Below, in pieces: positions 36,160 through 44,990 of a stretch of 64,000 bases of DNA. Made by a program: the position numbers and the translations under genes. The stretch's first letter is position 1. Each line of letters opens with the position of its first letter. The notes beneath the pieces were generated by a model. The model was given only the letters and a program-made list of their open reading frames with translations. It did not search any database and was not told the origin of the DNA. This DNA comes from Kineobactrum salinum. GTDB lineage: Bacteria; Pseudomonadota; Gammaproteobacteria; Pseudomonadales; Halieaceae. Where the stretch lies: assembly GCF_010669285.1 (NCBI RefSeq), contig NZ_CP048711.1, positions 3,286,001 to 3,350,000 on the forward strand, read 5' to 3'.

Positions 36160-37271
36160 TTACACGGCGCGATTTCGTGGTCGCCGGCTTGGCGGCGGGC
36201 GGTACTGCAGCGGTGATACAACTGCTGTATCTGCCGGGAGATGCCGATGGTTCGTCGGCCACATCATCACTGGCGGAGCAACAGCTGAATATCGTCTCGG
36301 GTCTGGGGGTGCGCATGGACGAGCTGCTGCAGTCCCTGGAAGGCGCCGATAGACTTGGCGAGTCCTGGATAGGTTCGCTGGCGGCTGCCCCATCATTGCG
36401 GGAGCTCGGTACCATCGTCGACGGACGAATCGATCTGCAGGCGCCGGATCTGGGTGCTGCAACCGCGCAGCGCGTGCGACAGGACTTCGTCGATAATCAG
36501 CTGTGCGAACTGGACGGCTGGCAGCTCAGCCTGCTCGAATGCCAGCTGGCGGGATTGCGCCACCTGGCCATTGCAGCGGATCCCGCCAACCTGCCGCTGA
36601 TGCGCGCCCGTGAGCAAGCAGCCCTGCAGGAGAGCCTTACCGAAGGTGAGATTGCACCGCTGGCCAACTGGGGCCCGCGCAAGACCGTGCAGGGGCAGAA
36701 ATTCAATGAGCAGGCGGACGGCCACAGCGGCCTCTGGTTCCAGTTTGACAACGCCCCCAATCGCGCCCGGATCATGATCGATGGCGAACTGGCGCGCACC
36801 CGTGTGTCCTCCAAGGTGGTGACCTCGGGGCTGTTTGGCGAGATGCAGGATCGCATCCTGGCCACGCCGGGCGAATACGAGATTGCGCTGGTGGACCCGA
36901 TCAAGAAGATCAAGCAGCCGGTTGGGATGCTGGTGGTGGAGCCCGATCCGGCACTGGCCACGGACGGGCAGGCGTCGGGTACCGGGTTCTGCGAAATCAG
37001 CAAATGGGGGCCCCGGCAGACCACAGTCGGTGTGGCGCCCAACGTCCAGCCGGACGGCTCCATGGGCTTGTGGGTACACACTGATTGCCTGCCGGAAGGG
37101 ACCGAACTGCTGTTTGTCGACGACGTTCTGGGCTTTACGCGGACCTCTTTCGGCCTGACGGCCAGAATACCCCTGGCGCTGCTGGAGAGTCCGGGGGATA
37201 AACCTGTCTACCTCCACAATCCGCGTACCGGCAACCGGCAACTGATCGGCAAATTCCGGGTGCAGGAGTAG
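36156..37271 (+). CDS. Tat-exported protein with a tandem repeated domain, partner of the GMC oxidoreductase
   Basis: 371 residues, family not recognised. The N-terminus MITRRDFVVAGLAAGGTAAV is a Tat signal (RRDF). Residues ~35-160 are helical. Two repeats of ~95 residues follow. Repeat 1 starts NWGPRKTVQGQKFNEQADG and repeat 2 KWGPRQTTVGVAPNVQPDG; both continue GLWxxxD and later PGxxxxxLxxP. The repeats look like beta-sandwich binding modules. Tight coupling to the GMC gene (4-base overlap) argues for a physical complex. A comparison with gluconate-dehydrogenase-type small subunits applies only to the helical part and is a guess. Confidence 0.7.
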   Translation: MITRRDFVVAGLAAGGTAAVIQLLYLPGDADGSSATSSLAEQQLNIVSGLGVRMDELLQSLEGADRLGESWIGSLAAAPSLRELGTIVDGRIDLQAPDLGAATAQRVRQDFVDNQLCELDGWQLSLLECQLAGLRHLAIAADPANLPLMRAREQAALQESLTEGEIAPLANWGPRKTVQGQKFNEQADGHSGLWFQFDNAPNRARIMIDGELARTRVSSKVVTSGLFGEMQDRILATPGEYEIALVDPIKKIKQPVGMLVVEPDPALATDGQASGTGFCEISKWGPRQTTVGVAPNVQPDGSMGLWVHTDCLPEGTELLFVDDVLGFTRTSFGLTARIPLALLESPGDKPVYLHNPRTGNRQLIGKFRVQE

Positions 37272-37284
37272 GGCGGGGGTTAGT

Positions 37285-37330
37285 GGGCCCTGCGCAAAAT
37301 TCGGTTCCTGATCTTTTCGCTACAGGGCCC
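37285..37330. repeat. Partial copy of repeat family 2
   Basis: 46 bases starting GGGCCCTGCGCAAAATTCGG, 13 bases after a stop codon, and bounded by GGGCCC at both ends. The stretch TGCGCAAA-TTCGGTT-CTGATC--TTCGC-ACAG matches the reverse complement of the right arm of the 52915-53064 element, with about 7-8 differences in 46. It is a truncated or single-arm copy. Confidence 0.5.
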
Positions 37331-37355
37331 AGAGTTCTCCCGGCCTCCACCGACA

Positions 37356-37769
37356 TCACTGTTTCTGCTGTTCCTCATTACTGTTGGAGGCCGCTTCGGT
37401 ATAGGGTTCGAAGGGGCCCAGCGGGCATGAACCCAGCCGCATTCCCAGCGATGTGTCGACCACTGAAATGATATCCAGGTCACAGTAGGAGTTGAGGGAG
37501 GTCTCATGCAGGAAGCTGTTGTGCTTCAAGCCTGAGCATCGGTAGGGCAGGTGGTTGATATACTTCTCGTCGCCGTGCATGTGAAAGATCAGGGTCTGGT
37601 TGTCTACTGTCTCAATCCGGTCAATCCGGGATATCGACAGGCAGCGGCGATCCCGGGGTTTTTCGCTGTCGGCTGCTGCTTGCGCTGTCGCAGTCTGCAC
37701 AGCAACTGTGAGGGCGGCGGTCAATCCGCCCGCGATGATCGTACCAGCTATTGAATTGCGCATATCCAT
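37356..37769 (-). CDS. Small secreted protein, DUF6491-like
   Basis: 137 residues from the ATG at 37769; the ATG at 37763 is equally possible. A signal peptide (SIAGTIIAGGLTAALTVAVQTATAQA) precedes a short cysteine-containing domain: RRCLSISRIDRIETVDNQTL, INHLPYRCSGL and NSYCDLDII. This 'Cys...DxxxLxF.M...YxNxLPxxCxGL' pattern resembles DUF6491 proteins, whose function is unknown. It is convergent with the Tat-protein gene. Confidence 0.65.
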   Translation of the reverse strand: MDMRNSIAGTIIAGGLTAALTVAVQTATAQAAADSEKPRDRRCLSISRIDRIETVDNQTLIFHMHGDEKYINHLPYRCSGLKHNSFLHETSLNSYCDLDIISVVDTSLGMRLGSCPLGPFEPYTEAASNSNEEQQKQ

Positions 37770-38045
37770 TTTCCCTGGCAGTTGTTGACGTGGTTTCCTG
37801 TACAGCTTTGGCTCGTCGGGAGCCGGGAAGTTCCCGGGTCTTTCCGGTTGCTGCTCGCGCACGGAGTACCGGATTCTCTGCCTGGTTTGCGAGCAGACCG
37901 CGGCGACACTTCGTTCGGCGGCTTCCACCGGTACCGCGGCGCTGGGTCTGTGTTATGCCCTATACTGGCAGCAATAATCCTATGCCCTGGAGTTGTCCTT
38001 GCAAGTAACTGCTTCATTCCCCTGGTGCCGCGGCGGGTGTCTGGG

Positions 38046-38870
38046 GTGAAACTGTTCAGTCTGGCTGCCGTAGTTGCCCTGGGCTATGTCGGGGTGACTC
38101 TGATGTACGCTCTGCTCCAGCGGTCGCTGGTGTACTACCCGCAAGCACAGGCAGAAGATGCTGCGGTGGCGGCGGTCAGGCGCGCGGGCGGCGAGCCCTG
38201 GCTGGATGAAGAGGGCCGCTGGCTGGGTTGGTGGCAGGGCGATGCCGGGGCCCGGCACCGCGTTCTGGTCCTGCATGGCAATGCCGGACACGCGCTGTCC
38301 CGACGCTACTGGGTCGATCTGTTCCAAAGCTTTCACGCCTCGGGTCCGTGGCGAGTGCATGTGCTGGAATACCCCGGCTACGGGCCCCGCCCGGGCGTGC
38401 CTACTGAAGCCAGCTTACGCGACGCGGCCCTGCAGGCGCTGGACCACTTACAGGCGGAGGATAGCGCGCCGGTCCTGTTGTTGGGGGAATCACTGGGCAG
38501 CGGGGTTGCCGCCCATCTGGTGGCGCAGCGCCGTGACGCAGTAGCGGGTCTACTGTTGGTCACCCCGTTCTCATCGCTGGTCGCAGCTGCTCGCCATCAT
38601 TTGCCACTGCTCCCCGTATCCCTGCTGATGCTTGATCGCTTCGACACCCGCGGGTTGCTGGCCGATTACGAGGGTCCGCTGGTGGTTGTGACCGGCAGTG
38701 AAGACCGGGTGGTACCGGAAAAGCTGGCATTGCCGCTGGTGCAGGACCACCGGGGACCGCTGCTGCACTGGAGCCAGCCGGGCGCCGATCACAACGCGAT
38801 AGACCTCAATCCGCGCGCTGGTGGCTGGCAGGATATCGACCAGTTTTTACGCAGACACATTTCTGATTGA
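38046..38870 (+). CDS. Membrane-anchored alpha/beta hydrolase
   Basis: 274 residues from a GTG at 38046. An N-terminal anchor (LFSLAAVVALGYVGVTLMYALL) precedes an alpha/beta-hydrolase domain: VLHGNAGHALSRRYW, EYPGYGPRPGVPTE, nucleophile elbow LLGESLGSGVAA (Ser), acid region TGSEDRVVP and a late His in ADHNAID. This resembles the BEM46/YfhR-type hydrolases of unknown substrate. Upstream in-frame codons from 37782 do not look coding. Confidence 0.82.
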   Translation: MKLFSLAAVVALGYVGVTLMYALLQRSLVYYPQAQAEDAAVAAVRRAGGEPWLDEEGRWLGWWQGDAGARHRVLVLHGNAGHALSRRYWVDLFQSFHASGPWRVHVLEYPGYGPRPGVPTEASLRDAALQALDHLQAEDSAPVLLLGESLGSGVAAHLVAQRRDAVAGLLLVTPFSSLVAAARHHLPLLPVSLLMLDRFDTRGLLADYEGPLVVVTGSEDRVVPEKLALPLVQDHRGPLLHWSQPGADHNAIDLNPRAGGWQDIDQFLRRHISD

Positions 38871-38953
38871 TGCCCGGCCGCTGACCCGGGCACGTTCTCA
38901 CGGGCACCTTCCCCGGCTTGTCCCTGGCCCGCTGCGGCTCTACTATCAATGCA

Positions 38954-40096
38954 ATGGCAGCACAGGACCCAGCGACTACGCGCAAAATCATCCATATCGA
39001 TATGGATGCTTTTTTCGCCAGCGTCGAACAGCGCGACCACCCGGAACTGCGGGGCCGGCCGGTGGCAGTGGGTGGCTCCGCCCAACGTGGGGTTGTCGCC
39101 GCGGCCAGTTACGAGGCGCGGGTGTTCGGCGTGCGTTCGGCGATGGCTTCGGTGACCGCAAAAAGACGCTGCCCGCAACTGATATTCGTGCCGCCACGGT
39201 TCGATGTCTACCGCGAAGTGTCGCAGCAGATCCGGCTGATATTTGCCCGCTACAGCGACCTGGTGGAACCTCTGTCGCTGGATGAGGCCTACCTGGACGT
39301 CACCCGGGACAAGCTGGGCATTGGCAGTGCCACCCGGATTGCGCAGCTGATCCGCAGCGAGATCCGGGAGCAAACCGGGCTGACCGCCAGTGCCGGGGTG
39401 AGCTACAACAAGTTTCTCGCCAAGGTGGCCTCGGACCAGAACAAGCCCGACGGGATTTTCGTGGTACTGCCGCAGCACGGGGCCGGGTTTGTCGCCACTT
39501 TAGCGGCGCGTCGCTTCTATGGCGTGGGTCCCAAGACCGCGCAACGCATGGCCCGTCTGGGAATTCATGTGGGCGCGGATCTGCGGGCCCGGGATCGCGA
39601 ATTCCTGCAGGTACATTTTGGCAAGTCCGCCGATTACCTGTATCAGGCCTGCCGCGGCGAGGATCACCGTCCGGTGCGGCCAGATCGGTTGCGCAAATCC
39701 ATCGGCGGCGAACGCACCTACGGCGAAGACCTGTGCGAGCCCGCTGCGCTGGACGCTGCCCTGGTGCAGATCATCGACCTGGTGTGGGACCGGGTTTCGA
39801 GCCGGCAGGCCTTGGGGCGCACCGTCACGCTGAAAGTGAAGTATGCGGATTTTCAGCAGATCACCCGGGCCCGCTCGGTTCCGGATCCAGTACGCGGCAA
39901 GACTGAATTTTCGGCTCTCGCGCGCGAGCTGATGCAATCGATACTGCCGCTGGAGCAGGGGGTGCGCTTGCTGGGCCTCACGCTGTCGGGCTTGTGCGAA
40001 GGGCCGGGGGCCGCGCCAGAGTCCGTTGTGGCAGAACCGATGCCGGTGCAACAGGTACTGCAATTCCAGGCTGACACCGAGACCTGCGCGAGATAA
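38954..40096 (+). CDS. dinB: DNA polymerase IV (Y-family, DinB)
   Basis: 380 residues. Y-family motifs are IIHIDMDAFFASVEQRDHP (metal-binding Asp), VAAASYEARVFGVRSAM and VEPLSLDEAYLDVT (catalytic Asp-Glu). A helix-hairpin-helix region (FYGVGPKTAQRMARLGI) and the little-finger domain with RKSIGGERTYGEDL follow. It copies past damaged bases with low fidelity. The ATG at 38954 starts MAAQDPATTRK. No LexA box (CTGT-N8-ACAG) was found in the 80 bases upstream. Confidence 0.94.
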   Translation: MAAQDPATTRKIIHIDMDAFFASVEQRDHPELRGRPVAVGGSAQRGVVAAASYEARVFGVRSAMASVTAKRRCPQLIFVPPRFDVYREVSQQIRLIFARYSDLVEPLSLDEAYLDVTRDKLGIGSATRIAQLIRSEIREQTGLTASAGVSYNKFLAKVASDQNKPDGIFVVLPQHGAGFVATLAARRFYGVGPKTAQRMARLGIHVGADLRARDREFLQVHFGKSADYLYQACRGEDHRPVRPDRLRKSIGGERTYGEDLCEPAALDAALVQIIDLVWDRVSSRQALGRTVTLKVKYADFQQITRARSVPDPVRGKTEFSALARELMQSILPLEQGVRLLGLTLSGLCEGPGAAPESVVAEPMPVQQVLQFQADTETCAR

Positions 40097-40201
40097 AGCG
40101 TCCTCTTGCTGCGGGCTAGTACAGCCCACAGTGGTCCAGCGTACAGAGCAGCCGGGCGCGCTGGCGTATCCTGCCGGCGTAGCCACAGGGAGTATGCCGA
40201 C

Positions 40202-40732
40202 ATGAACAAATCAATGCTGAGCGGAATTGTGCTGGGGGTGGCGATCGCTGCCGCTGGCGGCGTCGTGGCGAGCTATAACTGGCTCGATGTCAGCGGCGAT
40301 CATGCGCAAGTCCTCGAGGTGAGCGAAGTGCGTGAGACCGTGCAGACCCCGCGGGAGGTCTGCCAGAACGTGCAGGTGACACGGCAGCAGCCGGTCAAGG
40401 ATGAGCATCGGGTACTGGGCACCGTGGCCGGCGCGGTAGTGGGTGGCGTGCTCGGCAACCAGGTCGGGGACGGCAGCGGCAAGAAAGTTGCCACTGTGGC
40501 GGGTGCCGCTGCGGGTGGTTATGCGGGCAACAAGACCCAGGAGCGTATCCAGGCGGGCAGCACCTATGTGACCACCGAGCGCCAGTGCGAAACCGTGACC
40601 GACTCGCGCGAAGAAGTCCGCGGTTACGATGTCAAATACCGTCTGGACGGCGAAGAGGGCAGCGTGCGCATGGCCTACCACCCCGGTGACCGGATTCCGG
40701 TAACCGACGGCCAGCTGGTGCTCGAAAAATAA
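40202..40732 (+). CDS. Glycine-zipper 2TM protein
   Basis: 176 residues. An N-terminal membrane helix or signal (SGIVLGVAIAAAGGVVASYNW) has no lipobox Cys. The glycine zipper GTVAGAVVGGVLGNQVGDGSG...GAAAGGYAGN lies at about residues 76-115. A beta-rich C-terminus carries paired Cys (REVCQNVQV and ERQCETVTD). It resembles SlyB/YmgG-like envelope proteins. Start ATG at 40202. Confidence 0.85.
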   Translation: MNKSMLSGIVLGVAIAAAGGVVASYNWLDVSGDHAQVLEVSEVRETVQTPREVCQNVQVTRQQPVKDEHRVLGTVAGAVVGGVLGNQVGDGSGKKVATVAGAAAGGYAGNKTQERIQAGSTYVTTERQCETVTDSREEVRGYDVKYRLDGEEGSVRMAYHPGDRIPVTDGQLVLEK

Positions 40733-40761
40733 TCGAACGGTCCATCGGCCGCAGGTTGTAG

Positions 40762-42810
40762 TTAATGTGAGCGGCGCTGCAGGCCCAGCTCCTCAAGCAG
40801 TGCATCGGCGTTATAGACGGAACGCAACGCCTCGGCGATGAAGCCCGCGTGAACTGAGACCGCCCGGTTGAGTCGCTCGTCGTACCAGTAGGCCCCGCCC
40901 AGGGAGTGGATATTGCCGTCGAAGATCAGGCCCACCACCTCCGCGTCGCGGTTGATCATCGGGCTGCCGGAATTGCCGCCGATGATATCGTGGGTGGTGA
41001 CCATGTTCATCCGTTGCTGCAGGTTCAGCGCATCCTTCTCCGCCAGCCAGCGCTCGGACAAGGCATAGGGCGGGTTCCCGGTATGGCGGCGGTAGGCGCC
41101 CGCCAGCTCGGTAAACGGCGGAATCTCGCGTTCGCCCTCGCGCCAGCCCCGCACCTGGCCGTAGGACAGGCGCAGGGTCAGGGTGGCATCCGGGTAGGTG
41201 TCGGTACCTTCCAGCTCGAACAACACCCGCGCAATCAGTTGCTGGTTTTCGGTTTCAACGGTCTCCACTTCGTTCTCGTAGCGTTCGTAGAGTGCCCGTG
41301 CCTCACCGTCGATGCGCCTGGCCAGCTGGATCATCGGATCGTCCGCGGCGGCGACGGCTTCGGCACCGCCCTCCCAGAGACTGCGCCGGTAGTCGACGTC
41401 AAACAGGCGGGTGTCGCGTACCAGTTTCCGCGCCAGGGTCTCCGGGCCGTATTCGGCGAACACCTGTTGTACGAAGGGATCATCGGTACCGAGTACCTCG
41501 CGCAGCTTGGTAAGGGACCAGGCCAGCTTCTGTTCTTCGTATTCGCTGTAAATGGGGGCGGGTGACAGTACCGAGCGTTCCAGCGACTGCAGCGCGGTCT
41601 CGCGATATTCACGCATGCGCTCTTCACTGGGCAGGGTGCGCTCGGTGCCCGCGCGGACCAGGGCGCGCGCCAGCGAGAACAGGCGGCTCTGGAATCCCCG
41701 TCCGCCCTCTATCATCGCATAGCGCTGATGCATCGCGCGGTACTGCTCCTGCGCCTGGGCGATTCTGTCCCAGGCCTGGCCGTATTCGGCAATGCGTGCC
41801 GGCGCTGCCTGTACCCAGTCGCGCAGAGCCTGTTCCTCGCGCTGCTTGAACGCGAATACGGCCGGATCCTGCAGCGCCTGCAACTGGCCTCTGAGCACCT
41901 TGTAGGTGTTTTCGATACGCAGGATTTCGCTCTGTGCATAGCGTGCCTGCTCATCACCCCGCGACGCATACTGGTTCAACATGCCGCGCAGTTCGGCGAC
42001 GTAGAGCAGCCGGTCCAGCAGGGTAAGGTCCCGTCGCAGCTGCAGTTGTGCCACCGTCAGCAGGCGCTGGGTGGTGCCGGGGTGTCCAGTCACGAACACC
42101 AGCTCCTCCTCCTCGGCGCCCGCCGCATTCCAGTTGAAATGGTCCGGTGTGGCGGCCGGCGTACCGTTTTCATAGGCCCGTAGAAACGAAGCATCGAGGA
42201 CGTAGCGGGGGAAATTGAAGTTGTCCGGATCGCCGCCAAAAAAGGATGCCTTCAATTCGGGCGACCAGACCAGGCGCACATCGTCGTAGCGCTTGTAGCG
42301 GTACAGGTGGTAGCGACCGCCGTGGTAGAGGGTGACCACATCGCAGCGCACGCTGTCGTCGCCGTCCACGCAGGCCTGCTCAATGCGGCTCATTGCGGCC
42401 CGGCGCGCATCGCCCGCGGGGACGCTGGAGACTTCCGCGGTGACATCGCTGGTTGCCATCAACTGGTTGAGCTCGACGTTGGGACACTGCCGCTCGGCCT
42501 CGCGGCCGGCGGCGTAAAAACCGTCCTGGAGCAGATTTTCATCGGCACTGGACAGTTGCTCGATGCAGGTCCACAGGCAATGGTGGTTGGTGAGCACCAG
42601 GCCCTCGGGCGATACAAAGGAGCCGGAACAGCCGGCTGCGAGGCGGACCGATGCGCGCTGTACCTGCCGAACCCAATCCGGTTCCGGCTCAAACCCGAAA
42701 TTCTTTTGCAGTGCGTTGCGGGGCAGGTTGTCAAGCGTCCACATCCCCTCGGCGGCAAGTGCCAGGGCAGGGGTGAGGACAAGGGTTAGAAACAACGACA
42801 GTATTCTCAT
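40762..42810 (-). CDS. S46-family dipeptidyl-peptidase (DPP7-like)
   Basis: 682 residues. A signal peptide (LSLFLTLVLTPALALAAEG) precedes the S46 peptidase. Catalytic His is in LVLTNHHCLWTCIEQLS and Ser in IIGGNSGSPMINRD; the Asp is likely in the GGDPDNFNFPRYVLDASF block. After the Ser, the sequence GLIFDGN carries Gly where the acidic-residue-specific DPP11 group has Arg; Gly at this place is typical of DPP7 enzymes that prefer hydrophobic or bulky P1 residues. It would release dipeptides from peptide N-termini in the periplasm. Confidence 0.92.
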   Translation of the reverse strand: MRILSLFLTLVLTPALALAAEGMWTLDNLPRNALQKNFGFEPEPDWVRQVQRASVRLAAGCSGSFVSPEGLVLTNHHCLWTCIEQLSSADENLLQDGFYAAGREAERQCPNVELNQLMATSDVTAEVSSVPAGDARRAAMSRIEQACVDGDDSVRCDVVTLYHGGRYHLYRYKRYDDVRLVWSPELKASFFGGDPDNFNFPRYVLDASFLRAYENGTPAATPDHFNWNAAGAEEEELVFVTGHPGTTQRLLTVAQLQLRRDLTLLDRLLYVAELRGMLNQYASRGDEQARYAQSEILRIENTYKVLRGQLQALQDPAVFAFKQREEQALRDWVQAAPARIAEYGQAWDRIAQAQEQYRAMHQRYAMIEGGRGFQSRLFSLARALVRAGTERTLPSEERMREYRETALQSLERSVLSPAPIYSEYEEQKLAWSLTKLREVLGTDDPFVQQVFAEYGPETLARKLVRDTRLFDVDYRRSLWEGGAEAVAAADDPMIQLARRIDGEARALYERYENEVETVETENQQLIARVLFELEGTDTYPDATLTLRLSYGQVRGWREGEREIPPFTELAGAYRRHTGNPPYALSERWLAEKDALNLQQRMNMVTTHDIIGGNSGSPMINRDAEVVGLIFDGNIHSLGGAYWYDERLNRAVSVHAGFIAEALRSVYNADALLEELGLQRRSH

Positions 42811-42942
42811 GGCAAATCCTTGGCACTGGCAGGCGTCCGTGAGGCCGCTTGCATCCTGTTATGGTGCTGGCAGGGCGAGGCACGAGAGCTGGGCCCCTCC
42901 GCCAGCGAAGCTGCCAGTATAGGAAATCTGTCTGCACGGGGG

Positions 42943-42980
42943 AACAGCAATTTCGCCTTACAATTTCCGGAATTGCTGTT
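42943..42980. promoter_or_regulatory. Perfect 10-bp inverted repeat
   Basis: AACAGCAATT (42943-42952) and AATTGCTGTT (42971-42980) with an 18-base spacer, between the S46 peptidase start (42810) and the stop of the glyoxalase-like gene (42991), both minus strand. No T-run follows, so it may be an operator for the peptidase gene or a 3' hairpin. Confidence 0.4.
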
Positions 42981-42990
42981 GCGGGGCGAC

Positions 42991-43842
42991 CTATTGACTT
43001 ACGGTGGTTGCGCGTTGGGGTGCGACGCTTTGATGGTCGTCCTGGTCTGCCCACTGGTCACGGTAGTGACGCAGCGCAACAAAAACTTCGCGCTCGTTCG
43101 CCTCGGCGGGCAAGTGCGGGCACAAACGGGCGAGCTGCTGGCGCAGTCCGGGGCTGGAGCAGCGCAGGAAGGGATTGATCCGCCGCTCCTGCTCCATGGT
43201 GGTAAAGTACAGCTGGCCGGGAGGAGTGGCTTGCAACTGACTGGCCAGCTCCTCTACTGCCGGATTCGAGGGCTCGACATGGGCGGCAAACCGCAGGTTG
43301 CGTGCGAGATAGTCGTGCCCTGGATAGAGCACAGTAGCACCCTCCAGCGGTCCGAATTTCCGCGCCAGCGTGTCGAACAGCACGGGGGCATGGCCGCCGT
43401 AGTTGCAGTTGCCGGCGCCGCCTGCGAACAGGGTATCACCGGAGATCAGGAAGGGAGTGTCTCCATCGCGGCCACCGAGGCTGATATGGGCCATGGTGTG
43501 GCCCGGTGTCGCCAGTACCGCAAGTGAGACGCTGTGGCCTATGTCGATCCGATCGCCGTCTTCAAGCGCGCGATCAATGGGCTGGAGCGTGCCCGCCGCA
43601 GCGCGGGGAGCCATGATCTGTATTGTTCCCCCGGCCTTCATCTCGCTGTTGCGGCCGGCGTGGTCCCAGTGTTCGTGAGTATTGATCACGGTGGTCAGCC
43701 GCAGGTCGTTGGCCGCTACCGCCGCGTGGACTGCCGACACGTCATAGGGGTCGACAATGGCGGCTTCGCGGGTCAGTGAACAGAAAACCAGGTAGTGAAA
43801 GTGATCAAAAGGGGTGCCAGGGCGCAGGGCCAATACCGCCAT
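42991..43842 (-). CDS. Glyoxalase-II-like metallo-beta-lactamase-fold hydrolase
   Basis: 283 residues from the ATG at 43842. Metal motifs are THEHWDHAG (HxHxDH), TPGHTMAH, SGDTLFAGGAG and PGHDYLARN. The order and length match hydroxyacylglutathione hydrolase (GloB)-like proteins that hydrolyse thioesters such as S-lactoylglutathione. The C-terminus (TTMEQERRINPFLRC) also fits GloB. The start overlaps the SRPBCC stop (TGATG), so it is translated with the SRPBCC and Lrp/AsnC genes. A thioester-cleaving job within this island is inference. Confidence 0.88.
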   Translation of the reverse strand: MAVLALRPGTPFDHFHYLVFCSLTREAAIVDPYDVSAVHAAVAANDLRLTTVINTHEHWDHAGRNSEMKAGGTIQIMAPRAAAGTLQPIDRALEDGDRIDIGHSVSLAVLATPGHTMAHISLGGRDGDTPFLISGDTLFAGGAGNCNYGGHAPVLFDTLARKFGPLEGATVLYPGHDYLARNLRFAAHVEPSNPAVEELASQLQATPPGQLYFTTMEQERRINPFLRCSSPGLRQQLARLCPHLPAEANEREVFVALRHYRDQWADQDDHQSVAPQRATTVSQ

Positions 43843-44288
43843 CACCAGTCTCCCGAGGCGAGTGCCGCGTGCAGGTTGTCGAAAAAGAGTGCGTAGTTTG
43901 CCTCCGATACGGCTCGCGCCTGGGCCTCGTCGACATCGACGGGCACAAAGGTTGAGCATGCGAGCAGTACACAGGCATCGCCGCCTGCAGGGATGACCTT
44001 GACGGAACCGCGATAGCCCGCAAATGGCACGATATCGCCGGTATCGATGATCTCAAAGGTCATCTCCATCGCCTCGGGATCGAAGAGCACCAGCTTTTCC
44101 TTCACGTAGCCCGCGCCCAGGTGGCCGTCCGTATACATGGTGCGCACCATGCCCTGACCCTCCCCTTCAAACTCGATCGCCGATACGAAGCCCTGTTCGG
44201 AGCGGCGCTGTCCTTCATGCGTGGCCAGCAGGCGCCACAACCGTGATGCCGGCGCGGCAAAGCGTGAGGCTTTTTCGATCGTAATCAC
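43842..44288 (-). CDS. SRPBCC-family ligand-binding protein
   Basis: 148 residues from a GTG at 44288 that overlaps the regulator stop (GTGA). It begins ITIEKASRFAAPASRLWRLL, the typical first strand and helix of START/polyketide-cyclase-like proteins, and ends in a long amphipathic helix. Such proteins bind hydrophobic ligands or act as small lyases or cyclases. A second, unrelated-looking SRPBCC gene ends the right arm of this cluster (50598-51056). Confidence 0.8.
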   Translation of the reverse strand: MITIEKASRFAAPASRLWRLLATHEGQRRSEQGFVSAIEFEGEGQGMVRTMYTDGHLGAGYVKEKLVLFDPEAMEMTFEIIDTGDIVPFAGYRGSVKVIPAGGDACVLLACSTFVPVDVDEAQARAVSEANYALFFDNLHAALASGDW

Positions 44289-44866
44289 GAGGCCTTGCCT
44301 CTGCCCCCCAGGGCCTCGCGGACAGTGCTGTCGCGCAGGTCCCACTGCAGCCGCATTTTATGGACTTTCAATACCATGCTGGTTTCGATTTCGCCGATAT
44401 CCGACTGACCGTAGCAGTGCGTGGCCAGAAAGGCGCGAAAGTCTTCGTGGGAGCGATGATAGGTCGCCACCCCTACATCAAACCGGCCCAGGGTCATGAT
44501 GAGGTAGAAGACCTCGGGGATTGCGTTCAGCCTGGCGATCAACGGGTCGATTTCCGCGCCCTTGCCCACCTTGATGAAGGTCATCGCGTTGAAGGCGTAG
44601 CCGAACGCCTCGGGCAGTGCCTCCGCCTGTATGCTGATGATGTTGTCATCGATGAGCTGGCGCACTCGCTTGCGCACAGTACCTTCCGAGGTGCCGATGG
44701 CTGCGGCGATAGTGGAGTAGGGCATGCGCCCGTCCTGTTGTAGCAGGCGAATGATCTGGGCGTTCAGCTCATGCGAAGTATCCACCGTCAGCGGCGTGTC
44801 CGCTACCACTGTGGTGCCTCTACCCTCCTTTCCTTGGCCTCGTGCAGCTTTCTTGCTGATAGCCAT
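44285..44866 (-). CDS. Lrp/AsnC-family transcriptional regulator
   Basis: 193 residues from the ATG at 44866. A basic N-terminal extension of ~30 residues (SKKAARGQGKEGRG) precedes an AsnC winged helix (LNAQIIRLLQQDGRMPYSTIAAAIGTSEGTVRKRVRQLIDDNII) and a RAM effector domain (GYAFNAMTFIKVGKG...EVFYLIMTLGRFDV). It is divergent from the Rieske oxygenase gene and faces a region full of palindromes, so it most likely controls both arms. RAM domains bind amino acids or similar small molecules, which hints at an amino-acid-like inducer. Confidence 0.9.
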   Translation of the reverse strand: MAISKKAARGQGKEGRGTTVVADTPLTVDTSHELNAQIIRLLQQDGRMPYSTIAAAIGTSEGTVRKRVRQLIDDNIISIQAEALPEAFGYAFNAMTFIKVGKGAEIDPLIARLNAIPEVFYLIMTLGRFDVGVATYHRSHEDFRAFLATHCYGQSDIGEIETSMVLKVHKMRLQWDLRDSTVREALGGRGKAS

Positions 44867-44942
44867 AGCAGGCTCTCTCCGATGATGTTTGCAGTGCACA
44901 AGCTACCAATATGCGCCGGTATCCGCAAGTTTATAACTTTGA

Positions 44943-44990
44943 AATACGAAATCCGTACTAATAATTTAGTATTGATAATGAATTCGTATT
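44943..44990. promoter_or_regulatory. Nested palindromes, candidate Lrp/AsnC operator
   Basis: An inner palindrome TACTAA (44956-44961) / TTAGTA (44966-44971) lies within an outer pair AATACGAA (44943-44950) / TTCGTATT (44983-44990). The stretch is strongly AT-rich against a GC-rich background and ends in the -35 box of the Rieske promoter. Spaced AT-rich palindromes are what Lrp/AsnC octamers bind. Confidence 0.6.

Noticed and set aside
37782-38045. N-terminal extension of the alpha/beta hydrolase
   Set aside because: The added residues show no protein-like pattern and the membrane anchor begins at the GTG at 38046. The region 37770-38045 shows nothing else I can support.
38871-38953. LexA box before dinB
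   Set aside because: No CTGT-N8-ACAG-like sequence could be found in the gap.
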